Source: Lachnospiraceae bacterium (GTDB lineage Bacteria; Bacillota; Clostridia; Lachnospirales; Lachnospiraceae). From it: a DNA stretch of 64,000 bases. Shown piece by piece: positions 18,970 to 27,423 of this stretch. Position numbers and translations under genes: made by a program. The notes beneath the pieces were generated by a model. The model was not told the DNA's origin. It was given only the letters and a program-made list of their open reading frames with translations, and searched no databases. Each line of letters opens with the position of its first letter. The first letter of the stretch is position 1. The DNA is taken from positions 62,001-126,000 of the forward strand of contig JAFYMC010000034.1 in NCBI GenBank assembly GCA_017556805.1. Reading direction: 5' to 3'.

Positions 18970-20619
18970 ATGATTCAGGCAAGTAATGTAACATTAAGAC
19001 TGGGAAAAAGAGCGTTATTCGAGGACGTAAATATTAAGTTTACTGAGGGAAACTGCTATGGCTTAATCGGTGCCAACGGTGCCGGTAAGTCCACCTTTTT
19101 AAAGATTTTGACCGGACAGCTGGAGCCGTCCAAAGGTGAAGTAATCATCACTCCGGGCCAGCGTTTGTCCTTCTTGCAGCAGGACCACTTTAAATACGAT
19201 GCATATCCGGTACTGGATACCGTTATTATGGGTAACCAGCGTCTGTACGACATTATGAAGGAAAAGGATGCCATCTACGCAAAGGAAGATTTTACCGAGG
19301 AAGACGGTATTAAGGCCAGTGAGTTAGAGGCAGAGTTTGCCACCTTAAACGGTTGGGAAGCGGAGTCCGACGCGGCTACCTTGTTAAACGGTCTCGGTAT
19401 CGAAACCGACCTTCATTATAAGATGATGAGCGAGTTAAAGGCAAGTGAAAAGGTGAAGGTGCTTCTTGCCCAGGCGTTGTTCGGAAATCCGGACATTTTG
19501 CTCCTGGACGAGCCGACCAACCACTTGGATTTAGAAGCAATCCGTTGGTTAGAGGAGTTCCTGATTAACTTTGATAATACGGTTATCGTGGTGTCCCATG
19601 ACCGTTACTTCTTAAATAAGGTTTGTACCCATATTGCGGATATCGACTATGCAAAGATTCAGCTGTATGCCGGTAACTACGACTTCTGGTACGAGTCTTC
19701 CCAGCTTATGATTAAGCAGATGAAGGAAGCAAATAAGAAGAAGGAAGAAAAGATTAAGGAATTACAGGAGTTTATTCAGAGATTCTCCGCAAACGCATCC
19801 AAGAGTAAGCAGGCTACGTCCCGTAAGCGTGCATTGGAAAAGATTGAGTTGGATGAAATCCGCCCGTCTTCCAGAAAATATCCGTATATTGACTTCAGAC
19901 CGAGCCGTGAAATCGGTAATGAAGTGCTTACGGTTACGAATCTTTCTAAGACTATTGACGGCGTAAAGGTACTGGACAATATTTCCTTTATTGTAGGCCG
20001 TGAGGATAAGATTGCACTGGTAGGTGCAAATACTCTTGCAATCACTACGCTTTATAAGATTTTGACCGGCGAGATGGAGCCGGATTCCGGTAGCTATAAA
20101 TGGGGTATTACCACCAGCCAGGCATATTTCCCGAAGGATAACACGAAGGATTTTGCATCCGACCTTTCTATCGTAGACTGGCTCATGCCGTATTCTCCGG
20201 AGAAGGATGTAACCTATGTCCGCGGTTTCATGGGACGTATGTTGTTTGCCGGTGAAGAGGGTGTCAAGAAGGTAAATGTGCTTTCCGGTGGTGAGCGTGT
20301 ACGTGTTATGTTGTCCAAGATGATGCTTATGGCAACGAATGTATTGTTAATGGATGAACCGACCAACCATTTGGACATGGAGTCCATTACGGCACTTAAT
20401 AACGGTTTGATTAAGTATCCGGGTGTCATCCTGTTTACGTCTCAGGACCACCAGTTTATTCAGACCATTGCAAATCGTATCATTGAGATTCTTCCGAACG
20501 GTGGCATGATTGATAAGGTATCTACCTACGATGAGTACTTAGACAGCGACGAGATGGCTCGTAAGCGTCAGGCGCTTTCCGTAAAGGTAGAGGAAGAGGT
20601 TGTGACCGAGGAAGAGTAA
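18970..20619 (+). CDS. ABC-F family ATPase with one degenerate ATP site
   Basis: A 549-residue duplicated ATP-binding protein without membrane helices, as in ABC-F factors that act on ribosomes (closest in memory to the YkpA/YbiT group). NBD1 has Walker A GANGAGKST (34-42), Walker B ILLLDEP and switch VSHD. Its signature is LKASE (156-160) rather than LSGGE. NBD2 has signature LSGGE and Walker B VLLMDEP, but the Walker A reads GANTLAITT (352-360; Lys replaced by Ile358) and the switch is SQD (Gln492 for His). All losses fall in the same composite site, so one ATP site is canonical and one is dead. GAAAGGA precedes the ATG. The GH13-like gene follows after 35 bp. Confidence 0.88.
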   Translation: MIQASNVTLRLGKRALFEDVNIKFTEGNCYGLIGANGAGKSTFLKILTGQLEPSKGEVIITPGQRLSFLQQDHFKYDAYPVLDTVIMGNQRLYDIMKEKDAIYAKEDFTEEDGIKASELEAEFATLNGWEAESDAATLLNGLGIETDLHYKMMSELKASEKVKVLLAQALFGNPDILLLDEPTNHLDLEAIRWLEEFLINFDNTVIVVSHDRYFLNKVCTHIADIDYAKIQLYAGNYDFWYESSQLMIKQMKEANKKKEEKIKELQEFIQRFSANASKSKQATSRKRALEKIELDEIRPSSRKYPYIDFRPSREIGNEVLTVTNLSKTIDGVKVLDNISFIVGREDKIALVGANTLAITTLYKILTGEMEPDSGSYKWGITTSQAYFPKDNTKDFASDLSIVDWLMPYSPEKDVTYVRGFMGRMLFAGEEGVKKVNVLSGGERVRVMLSKMMLMATNVLLMDEPTNHLDMESITALNNGLIKYPGVILFTSQDHQFIQTIANRIIEILPNGGMIDKVSTYDEYLDSDEMARKRQALSVKVEEEVVTEEE

Positions 20620-20654
20620 GTTTTTTCTGTTGCGAACAGAGAACGGAGGGTGTT

Positions 20655-22610
20655 TTGGGATACACAGACGGACTGTGGCAGGAAATCATCGGCGGTATGT
20701 CCGGCGCATGGTGCCGGGCGGAACAAATATGCTTTAAAACAGTAGCAGAGGGTGCAAATCATTGCACTCTTTTGCTGTTTGGTAAGGGAAAAACTGCGCC
20801 GGAAAAAGAGATTGAGATGTCACGTATCGGGAATAGTGCGGTATTTTATGCAGAGGTGTCGCAGAAGGAGGTAAAGGGCTATGAGACCTACCTGTTTGAG
20901 GGAGATAACGGTACCTTTACGGATGTATATGCAAAAGGTATCTGCGGAAAAGATACCTTCGGAACACTGGACGGCGAAGTGCGACCGGTACTTCCGAAGC
21001 CTCGGAAAACGGAACCGGGATTGCAGGAGAGCACGGATGTATTTACGTGTCCGGCGTTTTCCGATTTGTTATTTTATAAGTTACATGTCAGAGGCTTTAC
21101 GAAGCACGGAACCTCCGGCGTGACAAAGAAAGGGACCTTTGCGGGGCTTTGTGAAAAGATTCCGTATTTGAAGGAGCTGGGCGTGAATGCCGTGCTTTTG
21201 ATGCCGGTGTATGAGTTTGATGAATGCATGGAAGTGTCTCAAAGCTACGGAAAGCTTTCCGCAAAGCAGTTGGCACAGTATACGGCTTTGTACGGAGAGG
21301 AATTTGCAAAGGTACAGCAGGCCTATGAGAGCGGAAAGGAAGAAAAAACGGTAGATCGGGTGAACTACTGGGGATATACCGCGAAGAATTTCTATTTTGC
21401 ACCAAAGGCCTCTTATGCGGCGGATAAAAAGCATCCGGAGGAGGAGCTTCTCAGTCTGGTGGATGCGCTCCATGCTGCCGGGATTGCGGTGTTTTATGAG
21501 TTCTTTTTTGCAGATGGAGTAAAAAAGAGTCTTATTACGGATTGTCTGCGGTACTGGACCTACCGATACGGTGCGGATGGGTTCCGTTTGATCGGAGATA
21601 ACGGAGCTTTGCCGCTTTTATTGGAGGACCCGTATTTGGCCGGAGTGAAGTTTTTAGTAACGGATGGTCCGGAGTATTCGGCCTATGCACAGGATTTTGA
21701 GAGCCGTAGAATCGGTGTATACAATGATGGCTTCCGGAATGTGATGCGTCGCTTTGTAAAGGGTGACGAAAATGTGGTAGGCGAGTTTGTGGGACAGTTT
21801 TGCGAAGAGCGAAAGGAGTTTGCACAGATTCGTTATATTGCGGATCAGAACGGATTTTCATTGTATGATTTGTATGCTTATGACCGGAAGCATAACGAAG
21901 CAAACGGAGAGGATAATAAAGACGGAGAGGATTATAATCACAGCTGGAATTGCAGCGTGGAGGGAGAAACGCCGAAAAAGAAGGTCAATGCTCTCCGGGC
22001 GCGTCTTCGCAAAAATGCGCTTAGTACGGTATTGCTGTCCCGGTCGGTTCCGATGCTTTTCATGGGAGACGAATTCGGGCATACCAAACAGGGAAATAAT
22101 AATGCCTATTGTCAGGATAATGAGATTTCCTGGCTGAACTGGCGCTTGAATAAAGAGAAAAAGGAGCAGCTTTCCTTTGTAAAGGAATTGATTGCCTTCC
22201 GTAAGGCGCACGGAATATTGGCAGGCGGACGGGCTTTGCGGGGAAGTGACTGGAAGAATATCGGTTTGCCGGATGTTTCCTATCACGGAGTGCAGCTGTG
22301 GCAGCCGGATTATGCACCGTACAGCCGTACCGTGTCGGTGTTGTTCGGCGGCGCATACGGAGAGCCGGAACAGGAGGATTTGTACCTTCTCTTTAACATG
22401 CATTGGGAGGAACTGCGGTTTGCGCTTCCGACGAAGGTTTGTGCCGGAAAAGTGAGCTGTGCATGGGAGACGGTGCTTGATACTTCCGGGGAAAGTGAGC
22501 TGCTTGAAGTAAACGAAGGGAAAGAAATCGCAGTGACGGCGGATGAATCTCTGACGGAGTACTATTGCAGAGTACCGGCGCGGACGATTGTGGTGCTGGC
22601 ACGGAATTAA
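20655..22610 (+). CDS. Isoamylase/GlgX-like GH13 protein lacking catalytic residues
   Basis: A 651-residue protein with an N-terminal CBM48-like domain (about 1-110), a GH13 barrel (135-580) and a C-terminal beta domain. It keeps family landmarks such as KHNEANGED, SWNC and GDEFGHTKQGNNNAYCQDNE. The active-site regions have changed: region I reads EFFFAD in place of DVVFNH, region II is GFRLI with Ile313 where the nucleophile Asp belongs, region III has Thr336 where the acid/base Glu is expected, and region IV is DQNGFS (Gln398-Asn399) where HD is usual. Hydrolysis is therefore unlikely; glycogen binding or regulation is inference. Start is TTG at 20655, with GGAGGG 8 nt upstream. No signal peptide; cytoplasmic. 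Confidence 0.8.
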   Translation: MGYTDGLWQEIIGGMSGAWCRAEQICFKTVAEGANHCTLLLFGKGKTAPEKEIEMSRIGNSAVFYAEVSQKEVKGYETYLFEGDNGTFTDVYAKGICGKDTFGTLDGEVRPVLPKPRKTEPGLQESTDVFTCPAFSDLLFYKLHVRGFTKHGTSGVTKKGTFAGLCEKIPYLKELGVNAVLLMPVYEFDECMEVSQSYGKLSAKQLAQYTALYGEEFAKVQQAYESGKEEKTVDRVNYWGYTAKNFYFAPKASYAADKKHPEEELLSLVDALHAAGIAVFYEFFFADGVKKSLITDCLRYWTYRYGADGFRLIGDNGALPLLLEDPYLAGVKFLVTDGPEYSAYAQDFESRRIGVYNDGFRNVMRRFVKGDENVVGEFVGQFCEERKEFAQIRYIADQNGFSLYDLYAYDRKHNEANGEDNKDGEDYNHSWNCSVEGETPKKKVNALRARLRKNALSTVLLSRSVPMLFMGDEFGHTKQGNNNAYCQDNEISWLNWRLNKEKKEQLSFVKELIAFRKAHGILAGGRALRGSDWKNIGLPDVSYHGVQLWQPDYAPYSRTVSVLFGGAYGEPEQEDLYLLFNMHWEELRFALPTKVCAGKVSCAWETVLDTSGESELLEVNEGKEIAVTADESLTEYYCRVPARTIVVLARN

Positions 22611-22624
22611 AAAAACTAATATGT

Positions 22625-22664
22625 AAGCCCCCGGTAGCCGCACATTGTGGTCCGGGGGGCTTGT
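22625..22664 (+). terminator. Terminator between the GH13-like gene and the convergent small gene
   Basis: Stem AAGCCCCCGG / CCGGGGGGCTT with a 17-nt loop. The stem is symmetrical and may serve both directions. Confidence 0.65.
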
Positions 22665-22704
22665 GTAGTGTGTTTGAACGTAGACAGGTGCTACGCACAC
22701 CTAC

Positions 22705-22902
22705 TTACTGAATTCCGTGATTTTCTACGATTTTGTCGTATAAGTCAAGTACACAGTACTTGTCCTCGTCAAAGTGCTTGCAATTGGTACAGGAAATCTC
22801 GCTGGTATCGCAGCAACTGTTGGAAATCTTGGTATCGCTCACCGGTTCATAAGCGCTACATGCCTTTGCTACCTTACGATAAGTTTCAAAACTTGCACGC
22901 AT
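22705..22902 (-). CDS. Small cysteine-rich protein, probable metal binder
   Basis: A 65-residue protein not recognised from any named family. It has six cysteines, five of them in 24 residues of the C-terminal half: SNSCCD, then SCTNC with a CxxC spacing, and YCVLDLYD. This spacing is typical of a zinc or iron-sulfur knuckle, which is inference. The ATG at 22902 is preferred because AGGAG lies 8 nt upstream; an ATG six bases earlier is too close to that site. It is divergent from the 23034 gene. Confidence 0.6.
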   Translation of the reverse strand: MRASFETYRKVAKACSAYEPVSDTKISNSCCDTSEISCTNCKHFDEDKYCVLDLYDKIVENHGIQ

Positions 22903-23033
22903 GGTCATTCTCCTTTCGGGGAGGATTCCAAATTGTTTTTTAGGTGGAATCCGTTTGATTTTCATGTTACGAGGATAGTTTGCACGATGTTGACCGGAAT
23001 TATGAGAGGAAATTCGGGACGGAAAGGATTGTT

Positions 23034-23519
23034 ATGTTTTCGGGAACTGTAGAAGAATTAAAAACATTTATGGCAGTGTTACTCCGGGGCGAGTTGTTTG
23101 ATGCATGGGAAGTGACGGAAGCGAAGGTAGAGACCTTTTTTGAATTGTCCGTAAACGGGCGGTTAAAAAAAGATTTTTTTGAAGAGCCGGAAACGGTACA
23201 GAGGGACTTTGCAAAATGGGGTGAGATAAAGGAAATCTTTTTTCAGGCTGTGAAAGGAAAGCGTCTCCCGGGGATGATGCGTATTGTATTGGCAGCAGAC
23301 AGGGAGTGGACGGAGCGGATTTTAAACGAATGCGGCAAGGTGCAGGAGGAAGCAGGCGCATCGTTATTTTTAAATATCCGGTATTCCGCAAACGGCTGTC
23401 AGGTGGTCAGCGGTGTATCCCATGCGGGTTTTACCCTGGATAAAACCTTGGATCATGCCTGGGATGCGGCATTACAAGAGTATTTTAAGAGAAACGGGAT
23501 TGCTGTTAGCACTCAATAG
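23034..23519 (+). CDS. Uncharacterised protein (resembles DUF5721)
   Basis: A 161-residue soluble protein with no signal or membrane segment. From memory it resembles the DUF5721 family of Lachnospiraceae, whose function is unknown; I could not check this. The start at 23034 has GGAAAGGA 5 nt upstream. Its last codons and TAG stop lie inside the CIRCE operator of the following htpG gene, so HrcA bound there would sit on the end of this reading frame. Whether it is co-transcribed with htpG is unclear, since htpG has its own promoter. Confidence 0.65.
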   Translation: MFSGTVEELKTFMAVLLRGELFDAWEVTEAKVETFFELSVNGRLKKDFFEEPETVQRDFAKWGEIKEIFFQAVKGKRLPGMMRIVLAADREWTERILNECGKVQEEAGASLFLNIRYSANGCQVVSGVSHAGFTLDKTLDHAWDAALQEYFKRNGIAVSTQ

Positions 23520-23532
23520 GATTGAGTGCTAA
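23506..23532 (+). promoter_or_regulatory. CIRCE operator (HrcA binding site)
   Basis: Exact CIRCE: TTAGCACTC, nine-base spacer, GAGTGCTAA. It ends 7 bp before the -35 box of the htpG promoter and overlaps the stop codon of the upstream gene (TAG within the spacer). HrcA represses at CIRCE and releases on heat stress. Confidence 0.95.
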
Positions 23533-23539
23533 ATTTTTC

Positions 23540-23568
23540 TTGACATTTTTAAAAGGCAGTATTATAGT
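23540..23568 (+). promoter_or_regulatory. Sigma-A promoter of htpG
   Basis: TTGACA, 17 bp, TATAGT, directly after CIRCE. The predicted leader is about 110 nt. Confidence 0.8.
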
Positions 23569-23686
23569 AGAAGCATAGCAAAGACGCTAGGCTTCTTTTT
23601 ACTGTAAAGGGGATACCGTGTAAGGGGACAGAATGCGGGCGTATACAGTGAATGCAGTAGCGTAATAAGGAAAGGAGATTTTAGTT

Positions 23687-25672
23687 ATGAGCAGTGTTGT
23701 AAATGAACAGGGCAGTTTGTCCATCAATTCCGAGAATATTTTCCCGATTATTAAGAAGTGGTTGTATTCGGACCATGACATCTTTTTCCGTGAGTTGATT
23801 TCCAACGGATGTGATGCCATTACGAAGATGAAGAAGTTAGAGATGATGGGCGAGGTGAGCCTTCCGGATGACAACGAGTGGAAGGTAACCGTGAAGGTGA
23901 GCCCGGAGGAGAAGACCATCAGCATTATCGATAACGGTATCGGTATGACGGCGGATGAGGTAAAGCAGTACATCAATCAGATTGCGTTCTCCGGTGCCCA
24001 GGCTTTCGTGGAGCAGTATAAGGACAAGACCAACGAGGACTGCATTATCGGTCACTTCGGTCTCGGTTTTTATTCCGCATTTATGGTAGCCCACAAGGTG
24101 ACCATCGATACCAAGTCCTACAAGGATGAGCCGGCGGTTCACTGGGAGTCCGAGGAGGGCGTAGAATTTGAGATGGGTGAAGGCACTCGTCTTGAGCGCG
24201 GTACAGAGATTACTTTGTATCTGAACGAGGATAGCTATGAGTTTTCCAATGAGTACCGTGCAAAGGAAGTCATCGAGAAGTACTGTTCCTTTATGCCGAC
24301 TCCGATTTTCTTTGAGAATGTAGATGCACCGGCAAAGGAAGCACCGAAGGCCGAGGAAGGTAAGGACGGAGAGGAAGCTGAGGAGAAGAAGCCGCAGCCG
24401 CTTAACGATCCGAGCCCGCTTTGGACGAAGCATCCGAACGAGTGCACCGAGGAAGAGTATAAGGAGTTTTTCCGCAACGTATTCCACGATTACAAGGAGC
24501 CGCTGTTCTGGATTCATTTGAATATGGACTATCCGTTTAACTTAAAGGGTATTTTGTACTTCCCGAAGATTAATACGGAGTATGAGAACTTAGAGGGAAC
24601 CATTAAGCTGTACAGCAATCAGGTATTTATTGCGGACAACATTAAGGAGGTTATCCCGGAGTTCCTGCTTCTGTTAAAGGGTGTCATTGATTGTCCGGAC
24701 CTGCCGCTTAACGTATCCAGAAGTGCGCTGCAGAACGATGGTTTTGTGAAGAAGATTTCCGACTATATTACCAAGAAGGTAGCCGATAAGCTGTCCGGCA
24801 TGTGTAAGGTGGAGCGTGAAGAGTATGAGAAGTACTGGGATGATATCAGCCCGTTCATTAAGTTCGGTTGCTTAAAGGATGACAAGTTCTGTGAAAAGAT
24901 GAAGGATTACATGCTCTTTAAGAACTTAGAGGGCAAGTATCTGACTCTGGAGGATTATGTAAAGGCTGCAAAGGAAGCTGCCGGCGAGACAGGAGACGCT
25001 CCGATTGTAGAAAATGCAGACGGCACCTCCGCGACCGGTGAGAACGGCGAAGAGGAAGAGAAGAAGCAGGTGGTGTATTATGTTACCGATGAGCGTCAGC
25101 AGAGCCAGTACATCAACATGTTTAAGGAAGCGGGCTTAGATGCCATCTTCTTAACCCACAACATCGACCAGCCGTATATTTCGAAGCTGGAGTATGACAA
25201 TAAGGAAATCCGCTTCCAGAGAATCGATGCGGATCTGACCGATACCTTTAAGGAAGAGGTAACGGAAGACGCAGAGGATTGGAAGAAGCTGACCGAGACC
25301 GTAACCGATATGGTGAAGAAGGCTCTGGGGAAGGAAAAGCTCACCGTAAAGGTAGAGAAGCTGAAGAACGAGAAGGTGGCGTCCATGATTACCCTGTCCG
25401 AGGACAGCCGCAGAATGCAGGATATGATGAAGATGTACAATATGTACGGTATGGACTCGTCCATGTTCGGTGGTGAGGGCGAGACCTTAGTGTTGAACGC
25501 AAATCATCCGCTGGTGAAGTTCATCTTCGAGCATAAGAAGAGTAAGAATGCTTCCGTGATTTGTGAGCAGCTTTACGATCTGGCAATGCTTTCCCATAAG
25601 CCGTTGGCACCGGAGGAGATGACTAAGTTTATTGAGAGAAGCAATGAGATTATGTTGCTTTTGACTAAGTAA
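23687..25672 (+). CDS. htpG: HSP90-family chaperone HtpG
   Basis: A cytosolic ATP-dependent chaperone of 661 residues. The GHKL ATPase domain shows ELISNGCDA (metal-binding Asn changed position as usual for the family), DNGIGM and GHFGLGFYSAFMVA. The middle domain has NLKGILYFPK and LPLNVSRSALQ, and the C-terminal dimer domain follows. Two acidic low-complexity inserts stand out: about residues 208-232 (Glu/Lys/Ala-rich) and about 445-465. AAAGGAG precedes the ATG. The upstream CIRCE indicates HrcA control; in B. subtilis htpG is not HrcA-controlled, so this is a lineage difference. Confidence 0.95.
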   Translation: MSSVVNEQGSLSINSENIFPIIKKWLYSDHDIFFRELISNGCDAITKMKKLEMMGEVSLPDDNEWKVTVKVSPEEKTISIIDNGIGMTADEVKQYINQIAFSGAQAFVEQYKDKTNEDCIIGHFGLGFYSAFMVAHKVTIDTKSYKDEPAVHWESEEGVEFEMGEGTRLERGTEITLYLNEDSYEFSNEYRAKEVIEKYCSFMPTPIFFENVDAPAKEAPKAEEGKDGEEAEEKKPQPLNDPSPLWTKHPNECTEEEYKEFFRNVFHDYKEPLFWIHLNMDYPFNLKGILYFPKINTEYENLEGTIKLYSNQVFIADNIKEVIPEFLLLLKGVIDCPDLPLNVSRSALQNDGFVKKISDYITKKVADKLSGMCKVEREEYEKYWDDISPFIKFGCLKDDKFCEKMKDYMLFKNLEGKYLTLEDYVKAAKEAAGETGDAPIVENADGTSATGENGEEEEKKQVVYYVTDERQQSQYINMFKEAGLDAIFLTHNIDQPYISKLEYDNKEIRFQRIDADLTDTFKEEVTEDAEDWKKLTETVTDMVKKALGKEKLTVKVEKLKNEKVASMITLSEDSRRMQDMMKMYNMYGMDSSMFGGEGETLVLNANHPLVKFIFEHKKSKNASVICEQLYDLAMLSHKPLAPEEMTKFIERSNEIMLLLTK

Positions 25673-25687
25673 CAGCAGAAGAAAAGA

Positions 25688-25730
25688 TAAAACGAGACCG
25701 CGCATCCGGGAGGGTGGGCGGTTTTGTGTA
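25688..25730 (+). terminator. Probable terminator of htpG
   Basis: Short GC stem ACCGC / GCGGT flanked by AAAAC and TTTTG runs that extend the pairing, followed by T-rich sequence. Confidence 0.5.
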
Positions 25731-25768
25731 TTTCTTGTGAAGTTTTTTTGCAGTGTCTGTGAACATGA

Positions 25769-25798
25769 TTGACGGTCACTTTTTCACCGTGATAAAAT
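25769..25798 (+). promoter_or_regulatory. Promoter and possible operator of the solute-binding lipoprotein gene
   Basis: TTGACG, 18 bp, TAAAAT. Inside it the inverted pair ACGGT (25772) and ACCGT (25786) lies where a repressor would act. Confidence 0.5.
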
Positions 25799-25847
25799 AA
25801 TACAAAGGGGATATTGAAGTAAAACGGAATGAGAGGAGAGGGATTAT

Positions 25848-27299
25848 ATGAAGAAAAGAAAATGGCAGATATTTTTAATAGTCGTTTCGTTGATGGTATG
25901 CGGTATTTCCGGTTGCAACAGAGGACCGGGTGACCCGGAACCGACGGGGACACCGTTCCCGACAACGGAGCCGGTAGCAACCGCAACGCCGTTCCCGACA
26001 ACGACGCCGGTCAGAAACCTAAACGGGCTTCATATCATTATCGGAGATACCTATTCACCGGAGACTCCACCGGCATGGACGAATGCGCAGGAGGAAGCTA
26101 TTGCAAAATACCGTGAGGAAATCATGCAAGTACATAACTGTACTATCGTAGCGAAAAAGGTGGCGGATTGGGATAAAATGCAGGAGGTGTTCATAAACTC
26201 CGTAAAAGAGGGAGAACCGGTGGCACAGGTGTTTGAGCTGGATTACCGGTTTATCGCAAAGCCGTTATCCGAGGGACTGTTCTATGACCTTGCCACACTG
26301 GAGGAGCTGGGGATCGGTACGGATGACAGAGAACGCTTTGATAAATGGAGTGGCGCGGTCAATGAGGTTATGACCAAGGGGGATAGCATCTATGGGATGC
26401 GTTCCGAGTGGATGGAGCCGGGCGGAGGAATCATCTTTAATAAGAGGCTGTTTGAAGAGGCAGGACTCGACCCGGAGTTACTTTATGATTTACAAGCAAA
26501 CGGAGAGTGGACCTGGTCGAAGTTTGCGGAAATCTGTGAGATATTAACCCGTGATACCGACGGAGACGGACAGACGGATGTATATGCCACCTGCTCCGAT
26601 GGGACGGATACGCTGCAGTGTCTGGTGTCTTCTACGGGAGAGGATTTTATTGCAGTGGACAAGGACGGGACGATTTATAATAACTGTAAGTCCGAGGCGG
26701 TGCTGGGTGCCATGGAATATGCGGCAGAGCTTTACGAAAAAGGCTATGAGATGCCTGCGCCGGCAGATGAAGCAGGGGCTTGGTACATTACGGCATTTCG
26801 GGAAGGAAGGGCCGCCATGCAGTTTGCGGAGGAGTCTCTCTGTAAGCCGGATGCGCCTTACGGAGAGAACAATATGACTGATGAAATCGGGTTTGTGGTA
26901 CCGCCGAAGCCGGACGGGCAGGAGGAGTATTACACCTACGTCTATGGCAATGTGTGGGTGATTCCGTCCTGCTACGATGCGGAAACGGCAGCGGATATCG
27001 CGTTTGCTTATAACCTTTATACTAACGAAACGCCGGGGTATAATGACGAACCGGCTCTTTATCAGGAACTGTATTACTCCCATTTTGAGGATGAGCGAAC
27101 CTGTGATGAAACCCTGCCGTATTATAACGATAAGGCGAAATCTACAGTAAACTTCTTAACCCGCTATCTGGTGGACGGACTGGAGATTACGGATTTGACA
27201 AAGAACTATCCGTTCGTGGAGAAAACACCGGAGGAATGTGTGGATGAGGTCTGGGATGCCTGGCAGGAATTGATTGATGAGAGCAATTTTTTGTTTTAA
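25848..27299 (+). CDS. Extracellular solute-binding lipoprotein (ABC importer type, orphan)
   Basis: A 483-residue lipoprotein: signal ending GISGC at about residue 23, a short Thr/Pro linker containing two TPFPTT repeats, then a periplasmic-binding fold of the sugar-binding type (LFYDLATLEELG, GGGIIFNKRLFEEAGLDPE, AFREGRAAMQFAEESL). An Asp-rich DTDGDGQTD loop near residue 235 resembles a calcium site. No permease or ATPase gene is adjacent, so it either works with a transporter elsewhere or acts as a sensor. GAGAGGAG precedes the ATG. Sugar type unknown. Confidence 0.82.
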   Translation: MKKRKWQIFLIVVSLMVCGISGCNRGPGDPEPTGTPFPTTEPVATATPFPTTTPVRNLNGLHIIIGDTYSPETPPAWTNAQEEAIAKYREEIMQVHNCTIVAKKVADWDKMQEVFINSVKEGEPVAQVFELDYRFIAKPLSEGLFYDLATLEELGIGTDDRERFDKWSGAVNEVMTKGDSIYGMRSEWMEPGGGIIFNKRLFEEAGLDPELLYDLQANGEWTWSKFAEICEILTRDTDGDGQTDVYATCSDGTDTLQCLVSSTGEDFIAVDKDGTIYNNCKSEAVLGAMEYAAELYEKGYEMPAPADEAGAWYITAFREGRAAMQFAEESLCKPDAPYGENNMTDEIGFVVPPKPDGQEEYYTYVYGNVWVIPSCYDAETAADIAFAYNLYTNETPGYNDEPALYQELYYSHFEDERTCDETLPYYNDKAKSTVNFLTRYLVDGLEITDLTKNYPFVEKTPEECVDEVWDAWQELIDESNFLF

Positions 27300-27365
27300 C
27301 CGAAAATTAATGGACAAACTTCTAATGGTGTGATATCATAAGATGTAGAGATGAAAACTACATGT

Positions 27366-27402
27366 TGTGACAACAACCGACATTATGTGACAGAAACGAC
27401 AT
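27366..27402 (+). repeat. Two direct repeats upstream of degV
   Basis: TGTGACAACAACCGACAT (27366-27383) is followed at 27386-27402 by a near copy, TGTGACAGAAACGACAT, 20 bp apart, roughly two helix turns. Possible tandem regulator site; ends 21 bp before the start codon. Confidence 0.4.
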
Positions 27403-27423
27403 AAAGGAAGAGGGAAAGGTCTT

